Source: Metridium senile
Taxonomy: Eukaryota > Cnidaria > Anthozoa > Actiniaria > Metridiidae
Length of the DNA: 64,000 bases
Direction of reading: 5' to 3'
Assembly (NCBI GenBank): GCA_949775045.1
Contig: OX459097.1
Span: 2,391,598-2,455,597 of the forward strand
Part shown: positions 1 to 15,000 of the stretch, in pieces
Layout: each line of letters opens with the position of its first letter
Position numbering within the stretch: position 1 is the stretch's first letter
Made by a program: the position numbers and the translations under genes
The notes under the pieces: generated by a model
The model's input: the letters and a program-made list of their open reading frames with translations, nothing else
Database searches by the model: none
What the model was told of the DNA's origin: nothing

Positions 1-3000
1 ACTCAGCTCAAGCTAATGTCAGTACCTCCCAGTCAGTAAGTACATGTGCATTATTTTAGTGTTTGACTTACAAAGAGGTACTAATGATTTTGTATTGTTT
101 TCCTAGGGTGATGGATCAACACTTAATGTTCACATCAATCTACTAGCATCAGCTAATGTAATTCACTTTTATTTATATTATATATTGTTATAAATCTTGC
201 CAAATAGATTAATTATTAGACCTTAAGCTCGAAACGTCAATAACGTTATTTTAAGACAACATTTTTTACGGTGTTACAAATTTCATTATATTACCTATCG
301 ATTATATCAAAAACCAACGCGGGCTACATGTATATTAGTTTACTTGCTAGTTCCCATTTAGATTATTAGATGTGTTAATTAATGTACATTAAGTACTGTA
401 GTTTTTAAATTCTAGTTGTAATGTTTTGTTTTTTCATGTTATTTCTTTTTTCTAATATTTGTTCTTTTTTGTTTTAACATTATGTTTTATGTTGCTTCAC
501 AGGCTGCAAATGATGCCAGTGTGAGAATAGCAAGAGCAAGGCAGTTCTTACGTGCAGCAAGAACTTCTTTAAACAGATCAGAGGTATGTAAATATCTTAC
601 ATGCAAGGGTGTCTTTATAAAAGACATAAGGAAATAAACTATAGGAAAATAGACATAAGGAAATACAACGGTAATCATTTGGTTGGACTTCCGGTTGAGA
701 TGTCTAGGACCATACCAAACCTTCTGGTCCAGAATTGTGTTAGCAAGATCCGCCTTGTCAATCATGCAACCACATCCTCCTCCACAAGAGGAGGTATTGA
801 ATCATCACTCCTTAAGCTTGTTTGCAGTGATGGCAAACTGGATATACATGTAATGCTTGGTCAGCTTATGGGAAACTGTTTTTTTTAGTAAGAGTTAAAC
901 CAGGATTAGCACCCCGGGGGGGGGGGGGGGGGGGGGGGGGTTCTCCCTTAGAAAATGGATAGGGGTGCTCGACGGACGGTTTTGAAAATGACCCTAAAAG
1001 GGGCGCATAAATTAACTCAGATACTGATTACTGACCCTAAAAGGTACGACAACATTTAAAAATTTTTCAATATGTATAATCTTAAGTTCGAAAACTGACC
1101 CTAAAAGGTACGGTGCCAGTTCGAGACCCTAAAAGGTACGTGAGGGTCTTATTTTCAACCCTAAAAGGTCCGTCGAGCACCCCTATCCATTTTCTAAGGG
1201 AGAACCCCCCCCCCCCCCCCCGGGATTAGCATCAGCTTTGAATTTGTACATGTAGTTGTAACTGATGTTTAGTTCTATCATCTAAATTGCGTACCAGTCG
1301 CTTTGTGAATACCTTTATTAACAGATTTATTTAATATAATAATTTAAGTATGATATTACTGGGCAATAACCAAAACACTATTTCAGACACTATTTCAATT
1401 TTCGCTATAATACACATTTAATCTATTATTTTTCGATTTCAAAATTTATTGCATTGTAATTTGCGCCACACTATTTATTGTTTTGTAAATAAGAAATGTA
1501 TATTCTTCTTGTATTCAATAAAAGACTTATTATTATAATTATTATTATCAACTAGCTAACGATTGTTCTTTCAACCTCAGGGTGATGGCAGTGTGTTAAA
1601 TGTACCAGAGTCTAGTGAAAACATGGATACAAGCTCACCTACAACACACTCACAACCTAACACATCTACAAGTAGTCAACAGACTGAATCACAGACAAAT
1701 AACAACAATCAAAAGTAAGTCATGTGCTTTTTGTTGGTACAATTTTAGACAAGAAACAACACAAGTTTGCATTAATTATGTACAAGCTAACTCTTCCTTC
1801 AGTTGTCTTCCAGTGTTGTTTTTCTCATGAATGTGTTGCAGTCTTATAGCTTCCTTTGAATGAACAAAATTGTAAAAATTCAGCAAAAAAATTAAATGAG
1901 GTTTTCAGCTTTCTGCGAACTCAGACATTCCAACAGCTACAATGTGGTTGTGAAATACGTTTTTGGCTGTTGTTGATGACTCGGCACATTTTATGTTTTT
2001 TATTGACGGCAGCCAATAACGTATTTCACAATGAGCCCTTGCAATGTCTGAGTTCGCAGTATTAAAACAAAACAAAAACTCTGACGAAGAGCTAAAGCTC
2101 AAAACATCAGTAAAGTTTAGTCATAATTTTTTACAGTGTTACAAATTTCATTATATTACCTATCGTTAATATCAAACACCGACGCAGCCTATACTAGTTT
2201 ACTTGCTACAATGTAGTTCTATTCAAAACAAAAACACATGCTTGTACTTGCTCACTCAAGTGGATGGGGAAATATCAACAGCATATAACCATGCGCTATT
2301 CAGGCTTCATACAACCAGCCCCAGTACTTTTAATTACAATCTTTTAGAAAATGAGAAAGACACATGTGAAAATGGTAATTGTGACTTGATCAGAGTAACT
2401 ATGGAATTTATCAAGCTGTTGTTGTAAATATAATTTATGTTTGTTGTAGCAATAGTCCTGATGTGTTGGCAGACGTACTGGGTGAACTACTAGAACTAAA
2501 CACTACAATGCAGCCATATATACAGAGATATATAACCCTGCTAAACTCTAATAACACTGAGGTACACTGTAAGCACAAATACTTAGTTATTGCAAAAATT
2601 GTTGCATTGCAACCGCAATTTCGGGTGGATTATGGTCTTTTTCTATCCATCAATCAACTTTAGAGTTGAGGTAAGCACTGATACTTAGTTATAGCGAGCA
2701 GCCATATATACAGAGATATATAACCCTGCTAAACTCTAATAACACTGAGGTAAGCACAACAAAGTGCTTGTAATTTCAAAAGTCAATGAAGAAGTCATTC
2801 AGTCAGGTCCCTACAATCTAAGTCATGTGTCTACTATTTCAAAGATATTTATTACTATTTTAAAGAGATTTATTATTATAATCATGACGTTGATAAAACA
2901 TACATGTACACTTACAGATGTACATTGTATAAAACATTGTGCTCAACAAAGCAAAGTAATTTACTGACAGTAAAATAGCAATCATAATAGATAGCTGTTG

Positions 3001-6000
3001 TTTATGTGCACTGTACATTGGTAACTATATTACTTGTTGTTTGTTAGAGCCTACTACCATCTGATGACATTCTACCAGACCGTGTTGCAGAATCTCTTCA
3101 CAATCTAAGCCATGCCTACCATGCCTTGTCTGACTTGACGTTTAACTTCAGGGCACCTGAACCACGTCAACTGAATGTTCTTCCTTCCCTCTCTAACCAT
3201 GTGGGTGCCCCACCTTTTCTGTCATCACTATTCTCTGGTGGTCCTGGTGGTCAACCAGCAATGCCACAACAAGGACAACAGGTATAACATGATATATATC
3301 TTATTAGACAGTTTGATGTGTATTATGGCTGGATATTTTACGAGTGAAACGCTGTATTTTGACGAGCCTCCGGGCGAGTCAAAATGCAAGTTAACGAGTA
3401 AAATACCAGTCATATCACACATCAAACTGTTTAATAAGTTATTTATTATCCAATCAAAAGGTTTTTGTTCATTTATAAAGCAAATATTGTTTTACTTGAG
3501 GACTAGTCATAGATGAGTAAACACATCGCTGGATATTTTTACTCGATCCAGTCCTACTCCTGCGATATTTTTACTCGTCTATGACTAGTTGGATAATAAA
3601 GACACATATTTCTATCTTTGTTTAATTTAGTTGTTATTTAGAGGCCCTTTTAAAAATGTGTGCATTAAATGATGACAATGTCCATTACAAGAAGTTTAGA
3701 ACAGCTTAAAAAATTGTCACAAAGTTAAATTTAAAAAAAAATATATAGTACCTAATTGCAAGAATGTTGTCACATGAAAAAAAAGAATAAGAACAAAATA
3801 CTAAAAAGAAAGAGTTCAGCTTGAGTGATCTTCTTTTGCTTTTTAATTAATTCCTTTCCCACTAAATTACAGTGATAGAGTTATAGAGCACTTGAGAATT
3901 TTAAGAAGACTCGAGAAGCGTTGAGAAGCAATCCACTACATGTTGTGCTTCTCCTAATGCTTCTCTCATCTTCTTAAAATTCCTGCGTGCAATGTAACTT
4001 AATAGAGCACACTGCCTTGTTTTCTATTTCTTCAATACACGTATATAAACATATATAATAGCAAATTAACAATAGGTTGATCAACTGTTTCAGATGCCTC
4101 CAACAAATGCTGATGCAAGTATACATGTGGTACCAGGTGGATCAGCCATTGCATTCACATCTATCATATCAGGGTCCCTCCCCCCCTCAGGCATCTACAG
4201 TCAACAGCCAAGTACCACTACTATGGGTGGAGCAAACAGAACAATAACCCTAAACCCTTCACTGTTTAGTGTTGATTTTGGTAGTCATGGTAACCCCCAA
4301 AGGACGCCAGGCAGTAATGCAAGTACAAATACAAGCTCAACTACATCAACATCAACATCTACACAAAGTTCTACTCAGGGGGGAGGTGGTGGGGATAATG
4401 TTAGGATAGTCATGGATGATATTGTTGCACTGTTCTCCAATGCACATCCTGTGACATCACACAGTGAAACATCTCGAACAGCTACTGCAACGCCATCACA
4501 GCAACATAGTCAAGGCGGTACAGACACACAGACACAGAACTCTGGTACTACTGGTACAGCAAGGGCTGTCCCTAGGATTAACATTGGATCAATGCCACTA
4601 CATGGCAATCATCAAGACCCATCAGTGCCTTGTGAATCCTTCCATTTTGGACCCAGGTCCCGACAACCACAGGTAGCCCAACCAGAGGGAAATGCAGCTT
4701 CTCAACCCAACCTTGCCAATGGTCTTGCCCAGGCTTTCTCTGATGCAGTAGCATCTGCATTACAGGACACAATGACTGGACGTACAGGTTCTGGTAATAG
4801 GACTGACCAGGCAACACCAGGAACAACACCACAGACAGGTAAATTACCATTAGATAATCATCACGATCACCATCATCATTATGATCATGATCACCATCAT
4901 TATCGTGATCACCACCATCATCATGATCATCATGATCAGCATTATCATCACGATCATCATCATCACCATTATCATCCAGATCATCATTATCATTATGATC
5001 ATAATCACTATCATTATTATAATCACCATCACTTTCATAATCATGATCACCATCATCATAATCACAATCAATATCGTAATCATCATTATCATTACACCCT
5101 TATCCTAAAGTCACCATCATAAGCATAATCACTACCATCATGATTATCATTATCACAGTTATTTTCATTACCACTGTTATCCTCATTACCACTGTTCTCC
5201 TCATTACCACTGTTCTCCTCATTACCACTGTTATCCTCATTACCACTGTTATCCTCATTACCACTGTTATACTCATTACCACTGTTATTATCATTACCAC
5301 TGTTCTCCTCATTACCACTGTTATACTCATTACCACTGTTCTCCTCATTACCACTGTTATTATCATTACCACTGTTCTCCTCATTACCACTGTTCTCCTC
5401 ATTACCACTGTTCTCCTCATTACCACTGTTCTCCTCATTACCACTGTTATTATCATTACCACTGTTATTATCATTACCACTGTTATCCTCATTACCACTG
5501 TTATCCTCATTACCACTGTTATAGTCATTACCACTGTTATTATCATTACCACTGTTCTCCTCATTACCACTGTTCTCCTCATTACCACTGTTCTTCTCAT
5601 TACCACTGTTCTCCTCATTACCACTGTTCTCCTCATTACCACTGTTCTCCTCATTACCACTGTTCTCCTCATTACCACTGTTCTCCTCATTACCACTGTT
5701 ATCCTCATTACCACTGTTCTCCTCATTACCACTGTTATCCTCATTACCACTGTTATCCTCATTACCACTGTTATACTCATTACCACAGTTATACTCATTA
5801 CCACTGTTATCCTCATTACCACAGTTCTCCTCATTACCACAGTTCTCCTCATTACCACTGTTCTCCTCATTACCACTGTTCTCCTCATTACCACAGTTAT
5901 ACTCATTACCACTGTTCTCCTCATTACCACTGTTATCCTCATTACCACTGTTATCCTCATTACCACAGTTATCCTCATTACCACTGTTATCCTCATTACC

Positions 6001-9000
6001 ACAGTTATCTCATTACCACTGTTATCCTCATTACCACAGTTATCCTCATTACCACTGTTCTCCTCATTACCACTGTTCTCCTCATTACCACTGTTCTCCT
6101 CATTACCACAGTTATACTCATTACCACTGTTCTCCTCATTACCACTGTTATCCTCATTACCACTGTTCTCCTCATTACCACAGTTATCCTCATTACCACT
6201 GTTCTCCTCATTACCACTGTTATCCTCATTACCAATGTTCTCCTCATTACCACAGTTATCCTCATTACCACTGTTATCCTCATTACCACTGTTATCCTCA
6301 TTACCACAGTTATCTCATTACCACTGTTATCCTCATTACCACTGTTATCCTCATTACCACAGTTATCTCATTACCACTGTTATCCTCATTACCACAGTTA
6401 TCTCATTACCACTGTTCTCCTCATTATCACAGTTATTTTCATTACCACTGTTATCCTCATTACCGCTGTTCTCCTCATTACCACTGTTATCCTCATTACC
6501 ACAGTTATCCTTATTACCACTGTTATCCTCATTACCACAGTTATCTCATTACCACAGTTACAATGTATCCTCATTACCACTGTTATCCTCATTACCACAG
6601 TTATCCTCATTACCACTGTTATTATCATTACCACTGTTCTCCTCATTACCACTGTTCTCCTCATTACCACTATCCTCATTACCACAGTTATCCTCATTAC
6701 CATATCTATTCATCTTATTATCATCCTCATCCTCATCATTATCATTATACATGTAAATGTAAACGTACAATCATTATCATTATTGTTATCATTATCATTA
6801 TACATGTAAATGTATGTTACCATCCAAGTTTATTCTTTCTTATCATGGTACATAGAAGACTAATCCTGTTTCTATTCACTAGGTAATACTACAACAAGCA
6901 GTACAACATCATCTACTGGTACATCTGCACAAACTAGCTCTACTAGTATGGTTAACCCCCTAGTACAAGTATTATCTATGATGCAAAACATTGAAGAACC
7001 TGTCACCACTGGTCAGTCAACACCTTCTCAAACACCAGCACAGGTACTGGTCAACATCAATATGTATGAATGATATTGACAAACAAAATAGATAGATAGA
7101 TGAAACACTGGTTTATGTATGGATAATATTGACAAACAAAATAGATAGATAGATAAATCACTGGTTTATGTATGAATGATATTGACAAACAAAATAGATA
7201 GATACTAGATAAATCACTGGTTTATGTATGAATGATATTGACAAACAAAATAGATAGATAGATAAATCACTGGTTTATGTATGAATGATATTGACAAACA
7301 AAATAGATAGATAGATAAATCACTGGTTTATGTATGAATGATATTGACAAACAAAATAGATAGATAGATGAAGCACTGGTTTATGTATGAATGATATTGA
7401 CAAACAAAATAGATATATAGATACTAGATAAATCACGATTTTTTGAAAATTGTGTGATTTTTATGAATTGTGCGATTTTATCCCATGAAAACCCTATGAA
7501 TACCCTATTAAAAACCCTGTGAAATACCTTATGAATACCAGCTATGAAAACCCTATGAATACCCTATAATAACCCAATGAATACCCTATGAAAACCCTAT
7601 GAAAAGCATAAAATATTCCTATGAAATATCCTGTGAAAATCCTGTGAATACCCTGTGAAGTAGTATGTAAAAATGTAAAATATTCATGAAAACCCTGAAC
7701 TTTCTTTGAAAACCCCAAGAAATGCTTTGTGTCAACTGTCAATTCATCTTATTGTTTTCATTTCAGCAGAGAAGCACATCAGCAGGGACACGTGAGATAG
7801 AAATGTTACAAAATGCCATCATGACCACCATTGGTCAAGCAGTTAGAGGAGAAGAGAGTGAGTACAACCTACAGTGATAAACATAATGTCCATCATGAGA
7901 AAGATTATAATGGCGATGATATTGGTGATGATAATGGCGATGGTGGTATTTTCAGTAATACAGCACCAGTCGAAAGCTGTGTTATCATTGGCCTCCTAAT
8001 ACAGTACCACGATTGTTTGGTTAGGTTTAGGGCAATTGTTTGGAAAGACTTTATTGCTTTTTAAACCAATCATAAATGATGTTTCAATTTGGTGGTGACT
8101 TCCCGGTGATTTTGATGGTGGTGATAATGATGATGGTGATTATGATGAAGAGATGGTGGTGGTTGTGGTGATAATGATGGTGGTGGTGTTCCTGGTAATG
8201 ATGATGGTATTGGTGATGATAATAATGACTGCGATTATGATATATGATATATATGACTATGATAATTGTGATTATGATGATAATGATGATGGTTATAATA
8301 ATAATACTGCCATGATGATGATGACAATGACAATGGTTAGAATGAAGTTGATGATGATAGTGATGATGATGATTAGCATGCATGATGATGACAATCATTA
8401 ATTGTGAAGACGATACATGTAGTTGATAATGATTGTTATGAACATTGACTAAGAGTACTAATGTACTGATAGATCAACCTCCACAAACCATCCGTGACTT
8501 CTTAAATGAAGTAGATGAAGCTATAGGTGGGACTAACGAAGGACCAACACTGGAAGGACGTAAGTATCAAAATGATGAGACTTTAATAACAAAATAGAAT
8601 TACATTCATATATACAGTGGAACCCCGTTTATCCGGCCACAAAGGGACAGCCTAAAGTGGCCGTATTAACGGGGTGGCTGCATTAAGCGGGTAAATTTTA
8701 TAGAAAATGAACGGGGCATGCATTTCGTCGGGACCTAATAAACTGGCCGCAATAACAGGCTGGCCGTATTAAGCAGGTGGCCGTAAGGCGGGGTTCCACT
8801 GTAATAATAAAAATAAACATCATTGTAAATGATATAATATCCTTGATATTGTAAAAAGAGTAGAATAGAAAGAATAATAAATAGAAACTAGCGAGTAAAC
8901 TAGTATAGGCTGTGTTGGTGTTTGATATAAACGATAGCTAATATATAATGAAATTTGTAACACCGTAAAAAATGTTGACTTAACTTTAATGACGTTTCGA

Positions 9001-12000
9001 GCTTTAAGCCCTTCGTTGGAGTAAAAGGAAGAATAATAATACACATTACATTATTAAGAAAAAGGTGAATAACTAGACAGTATAAAAATAGATGTATTTT
9101 CTTATTGTTGCTTTCCATTGTAGCACTTTTAAACCGTCTGATTGATCGTTTTGGACGGACCTTGTCAATGCAGGACCTCATCTTCATGTTGATGGGTAAG
9201 ATCATCTTTCCTAACAACCAGTGTCTGTGTGTTGTGTACTGAGAAATGTAACACAGCGGTCAAACGACTACGCATGCGTGGCAAAATTTTCACAGCGGTT
9301 AATTTGCCATTGTAAACATTAGAAATAGCGGACTACAATGTTTGAAGTCGATTTATAAGAAATCCCTGAATTTATAAGCTTGAAGTTTCATGTACATAAC
9401 CTTTGTTATACTGATTTTTTAAAGCTACCATGAGTCTATACTTTTGTATTTTTCTTTGTATTTTGAGAAAAAAGCGGTGAACGTTGTACACTCTGGACAT
9501 CGCGAATGTCAGACTTGTGTGCTTTCGCGCATGCGTATAGTCGTTTGACCGCTGTGTTGATAAATGTTTGTCTTCATAGGCATGCCAGAACCATATTCTC
9601 GTTTGCGTGTTGTTGTCCGCCAATATCTGCTTAATGATTTACTGAATGGAAGACCAGTGACCGATGAGAATATACAGGATGTTACGTCACAGATCACATC
9701 AGAACTCCTCGCTGCAGCAGGCGATTTACTGGTAAGTCACGTGACAACACAGTGCTTATCTTACATGTATGTAAAGGGCGTGTGCGAATGCTATGCTGCG
9801 CGTGCGTAGGGAATTTTTTGTTTGTTTAGATGTTGATGAAGCATATCAGTTTAAAATGAACATCCTACAAACATCAACTGTTTTTTGGCATAGTTTGTCA
9901 CTTTCAAAACTTACGGTATTTTATTACGTATTGTTTCCAATTTGAAACACAATCAACTGCACATGCAATGGTCCATTCTCCTATCCGTCAAGCCATTGTA
10001 TTGAGTTGACCAATTTGTTTTCTTGTTTGTAATAGGCTGTAGTTCCTGCTGCTGAAGGAGTAGACGTTCAAGCCTCTGTTAGTTCCTTCTTGGAGGATGT
10101 TATCAAGACAGCATTAACAATGTCTAGAGATCTAGGTATAACACCGAAATAGTATCAACATGTTCCCTTCACAGTTCCCTGCGCTATCTTAAAAGGTAGC
10201 CAGGCCTTTGCATCGAAGCGAGACGATCGTTGAGATTGCAATGATAGAGACCTTTTAAACGTCAGAGACAGGTTGTACGAAGGGTGGATAAAGTTATCCG
10301 CGGATAAAAGTTATCCACTGCATAGGTTTTTTATAGATTTTATACGCTGGATAAGGATTTTATCTGGGGCCAGTTGTACGAAGTGTGAATAGCGCTATCC
10401 ACTGGATAAATCCTTATCCAACGGATAAAATCTATAAAAAACCTATGCAGCGGATAACTTTTATCCGCGGATAACTTTATCCACCCTTCGTACAACCGGC
10501 CGCTGGTGGATAGCGCTATTCACCATTCGTACAACCGGCCCAGCGGGACAATTACTCACGTGTGTCTATCATTGCAAGCTCAACGTGAACGGGACTATCG
10601 TGTCTACTGTCTTCCTATTTGGAGGTCTAACCAGGTCTGCTAGGTGGCAACACCACAGTCTCTTATTCTTGATATATTTGGACAAGTTAAAGTTTAAAGA
10701 AGGAAATGAAACATGCTACTTATTGGAGCAGATGACTGTGAAACGTTCAGTGCCGTGTGCATGCCTTGCCGTGAGAATGATGGTTTCTAGGATTTTGATT
10801 ACCTTGCTATGCCTTGGCCACGTTCGTGCTGTGAGCTTTTCATATTCATACGATATCTGCTCTATAAAGGCCGATTTACATGATACAACTTTTCTCTACA
10901 ACTGTCGCATGCAACAGTTATTCGCACACACGCAACTTTAGCTAACGACACGGACAAAATCGTGCGCAGCTCGCTCAAACAAAATGGCGGACAGAAAACG
11001 TGTTGTGGCGCTAGCAGTTTGCAATTATTCTTTAAATAAATTAGTACAAAAGGCAAAAAAAAAAAACCGGTCAGGAAGAAAGAGTGGCTCTAGAGACAGA
11101 AATGGCGCCTATAGAGAGCATAGGCAGCCCAACTACTCCTTTCGAGGATTTTTTATTTTTCAATAAAGATTCAATGGAAAAAATTGCGCGCGACTATTTT
11201 GGTTTCTTCGTTTGGCGCGCGGTTGTAGTCTTTGGGTTTCCTGTGGCGCGCTTGTAGATTGTGGGGTTCCTGTGGTCAATCCCGCGGGATGGATGGTCAG
11301 CAGGGTCAGGTACCTTGTATATTGTCACAATATATACTTGTCTCCCGCGGGATTGACCACAGGAACCCCATAATCTACAAGCGCGCCACAGGAAACCCAA
11401 AGACTACAAGCGCGCGCCAAACGAAGAAACCAAAATAGTCGCGCGCATTTTTTTCCATTGAATCTTTATTGAAAAATAAAAAATCCTCGAAAGGAGTAGT
11501 TGGGCTGCCTGTGTAGAGAGTAATTACGCTGCCCGAGTGTCTTTGTTGAAATAAACATTTTTCTGCAGTTATAAAATATTTGAAAAACACTTCCTCCTAG
11601 GGCCCACATATTTAAGACAAGTGGTTGATCACATGATGTGATAAGTTCTTTTGATTGTATTTGTTAGATGATGCATCATTTGCTGCACGCTTCCCAGAGC
11701 ATGTGAAGCAGTCTACAACTGATTTATGTATTCTCTTGGCCATGTGTTTTCGCGAAGGTGTACGAGGGGCCACTAACTTTGTTGGAATCAGACTGGTAAG
11801 TCATTCATGCAACGTTAACTGCAAACCATCCATGCATCCGTTCCTTCCTTCCTTCCTTCCTTCCTTCCTTCCTTCCTTCCTTCCTTCCTTCCTTCCTTCC
11901 TTGCTTCCTTTCTTTCTTTAGTTTCTTATTTAATTGTTTTGATTAATTAACTCAATTTGTTGATATTTATCAATGATATTTCAGCCCGAATCGATGACTA

Positions 12001-15000
12001 GAGATATCAACCCATTCATGCTGCAGACCTTTCAGGCGACGGCTGTCCAGTATGTAGAGTCAGCAAATCGTCGTCGTCCTCAACGAGAAGAGATATTAAA
12101 ACGGCATGTGAAACCTTTAAAACCACAGGATGATACACCTGAACAAACCCAGGTATGTAGAGAAGGGGGAGGAAAGGTGGAAGGGAGGGAGTGTGGGAGG
12201 GAGAGGGAGGGAGGAAGAAGGAGAAAAGCAATATTGCAAGGAGGGGGAAGGGAGGATTATAGCGAAAATGTATAGGTAAAGGTCAAAATAGAGAAAACTG
12301 TATAAGTGTCTCACTAGTTTTTGCCAAGATTGCAGACATATATCTCCACCATGTTGAAAGTGGACAAAGGGGGAGATATATATAGTTGCACTGTACGTTA
12401 AACCAGTTAAGTCAGTTGTGGGTAAATTTTAAGGTTTTGTTTTCAGAGCGAGGCTTGTGAGGTGAGCAGCCAAAGGTCCGATGATTCTGATGCATTTGCA
12501 ACACCACCGTTATCCATGTCAGCTAACGATAACGAGGAGGATTCACTTTTAGATAAGGAAGATGAACCGATGAATGCTATGGAAATAGAGGAAGGTGATG
12601 AGGAACAATGGAAAACTGTTGTACCGGAGGTAAGAAAACTGCTGATGGTGTTGTTGTTGCTGCTGCTGCTGTTTTGTTGTTGTTGCTGCAGTTGTTGTTA
12701 CTGCTGTTTTGGTGTTGTTGCTGTTGTTGCTGTTGTTGTTGCTGCAGTTGTTGTTACTGCTGTTTTGGTGTTGTTGCTGTTGTTGTTGCTGCAGTTGTTG
12801 TTGCTGCTGTTTTGGTGTTGTTTCGGTGTTGTTGTTGGTGTTGTTGGTGTTGTTGTTACTGTAGTTGCTGCTGCTGTTGTTTTTGTTGTTATGGTGGTGT
12901 TGTTGTTGTTGTTGTTTTTGTGTTGTTTTTGTTGTGATATTGTTTTTGTGTTGTTTTTGGTGATGTTGTTGTTTTGTTGTTGTTATGGTGATAATGTTTT
13001 GATCTTGTTGTTATGGTTATGGTGATGTTGTTGTTGTTTTAATGGTGCTGGTGTTAATTGTTTTGTTGTTATGGTGATAATGTTTTGGTCTTGTTGTTAT
13101 GGTGATGTTGTTGCTTTGGTGGTGATGTTGTTGTTGTTTTGTTGTTGTTATGGTGTTAATTGTTTTGGTGTTGTTGTTTTTGGTGGTGGCGTTGTTGTTG
13201 TAGCGGTGTTGTCATTGTTGTTATTGCTGCTACTGCTGTTGCTGTCTATATCATGCTTCACACGTATGACTTGCCCTGTTTTTTTATTTACCAAAGGACT
13301 GGGTACCAATTATTGCTCGTGACGTCATTAGACAAAGAAGACTACCTCAACAGGCTCCTTTCAGTGATGCATATCTCAGCGGTCTTCCACCAAAGAGACG
13401 AAAGGTACCATGACACCCCTTTTCGTCAGTCATGACTGATCTTTTGATCATGCAATTTATTTTTATTTTATTAGCTTCGCCCAAAAAACACAAAGGAAGA
13501 TTACATATTATATAATTAAACTGGGTTGGGCGGAAAACCCGCAACAGCAAGGCCAATTACTGCGGGCCCTTGTATCTTAAAATATGATTACAAAAACATT
13601 AGAAACAGCATGAGATGGGTAACATTAAAGTACGAGAAATGTTACATGATAAAAAGATAGTTTTCCAGCTAAGTGGATCTTCAGGATCATATTATGTGGA
13701 CAATGCGGCTAATGAGGCTAAGAAAGATGTAGTAAAATTAGTTGGTTTTGCAAAACAACAAACAAACAAAAAATGTATTATTCTTATAATCACTTAACAT
13801 TATAACTGAGTTCTTTCTTTTTTTTCTCTCTTGTTGTACATATGTATTGATATTTAAAACCTGTTCGACATACAGCAAACATCCTGTGTTGTCCTTAAAA
13901 ACACTTATCATTATAACTGTTTTTTTCTTCTTTTCTTTTCTCACTTGTTTTACGTATGTATTGATGTTTACAGTGCAAATCAAAAAACCGTGGGCACCTA
14001 GAAATATTTTAGACGTCGTTTATTGTTCGTTGAACAACTCACAAACAACTCTAACTACAAACAGTTTATCACACTACACATCAGCCAAACGTTGCGGTGT
14101 TATAGTTGTTTCTGAGTTGTTCAACGAATGATAAACGATTTCTGGTGCCCACGGTTTTTTGATTGGCACTGTAAACATCCTGTGTTGTCCTCAAACACTT
14201 AAACATTTTATAACTTGGTTCTTTTTTTTTTCTTTTCTCTCTTGTTTTACGTATCATTGATTTTTGTGGTTACTCCGTTATACGGAGTACCACTTTGTCA
14301 TCACGCTGTGTAAGTCCGTCTGTAACAATAGAATGTGACGTCACGATAGATGACGTCTCTGCCCCAAGGCCTAGGTCGGTACGCGCAAATAAAGGTACTT
14401 TTATGTACTTTTAGTCGTTATTTCTTTTAAAAACTTAATCGATTAAGGAGATCCTATTTCAAGTTTCATCTGCCGGATAATTGGAGGGCAAAATTCTTTT
14501 TTTTATAAAGACGAGGATATCTTGGCCGGAATGTTTCGCCGTTAGCGAAGTCCTTTCACAGAAGATGTGCCACGCCAGCAGAATTGCATTCGCTTCGGTA
14601 TATTATCAAGCACTTTCAAACAGAAATCTTGAGTTTATATTGATTAATGTGCTATTTTTGTTCTTCATAATGTCAGAGAACGTGACTTCCTTCACGAAGC
14701 CTACAAAGCGAACACCGTCAACACGACATAAAAACATTCAGATCGGCCTGTCTGAAAACCACTCTCAACAGCCCAAATCGCCTCAAAAATTACACAAATT
14801 GCTTAAATAACTATCTATCTTTCTTGTTCTGACGTTGAATTTTCAAGAACAACTTCAAGTTTTCGAAGCATTCAAGTTTTCGAACTCTATATCCATTATC
14901 GCATACTCAAATCTTCGTAGCGGCGCTTTGGGGGGAGGGGACGGGATGAAATGTAAACACTTTGTAACACAGGCATCCCGGTACATAGAAATATATGTCG

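Noticed and set aside
601..888. 95-codon frame as an extra BAG6 exon
   Set aside because: No acceptor/donor pair keeps the BAG6 phase, and the flanking exons 503-583 and 1581-1714 join cleanly.
5100..6756. Long open frames on both strands (300 and 538 codons) in the 18-bp array
   Set aside because: They arise from a stop-free 18-bp unit, have no start context or domain, and lie in a phase-consistent BAG6 intron.
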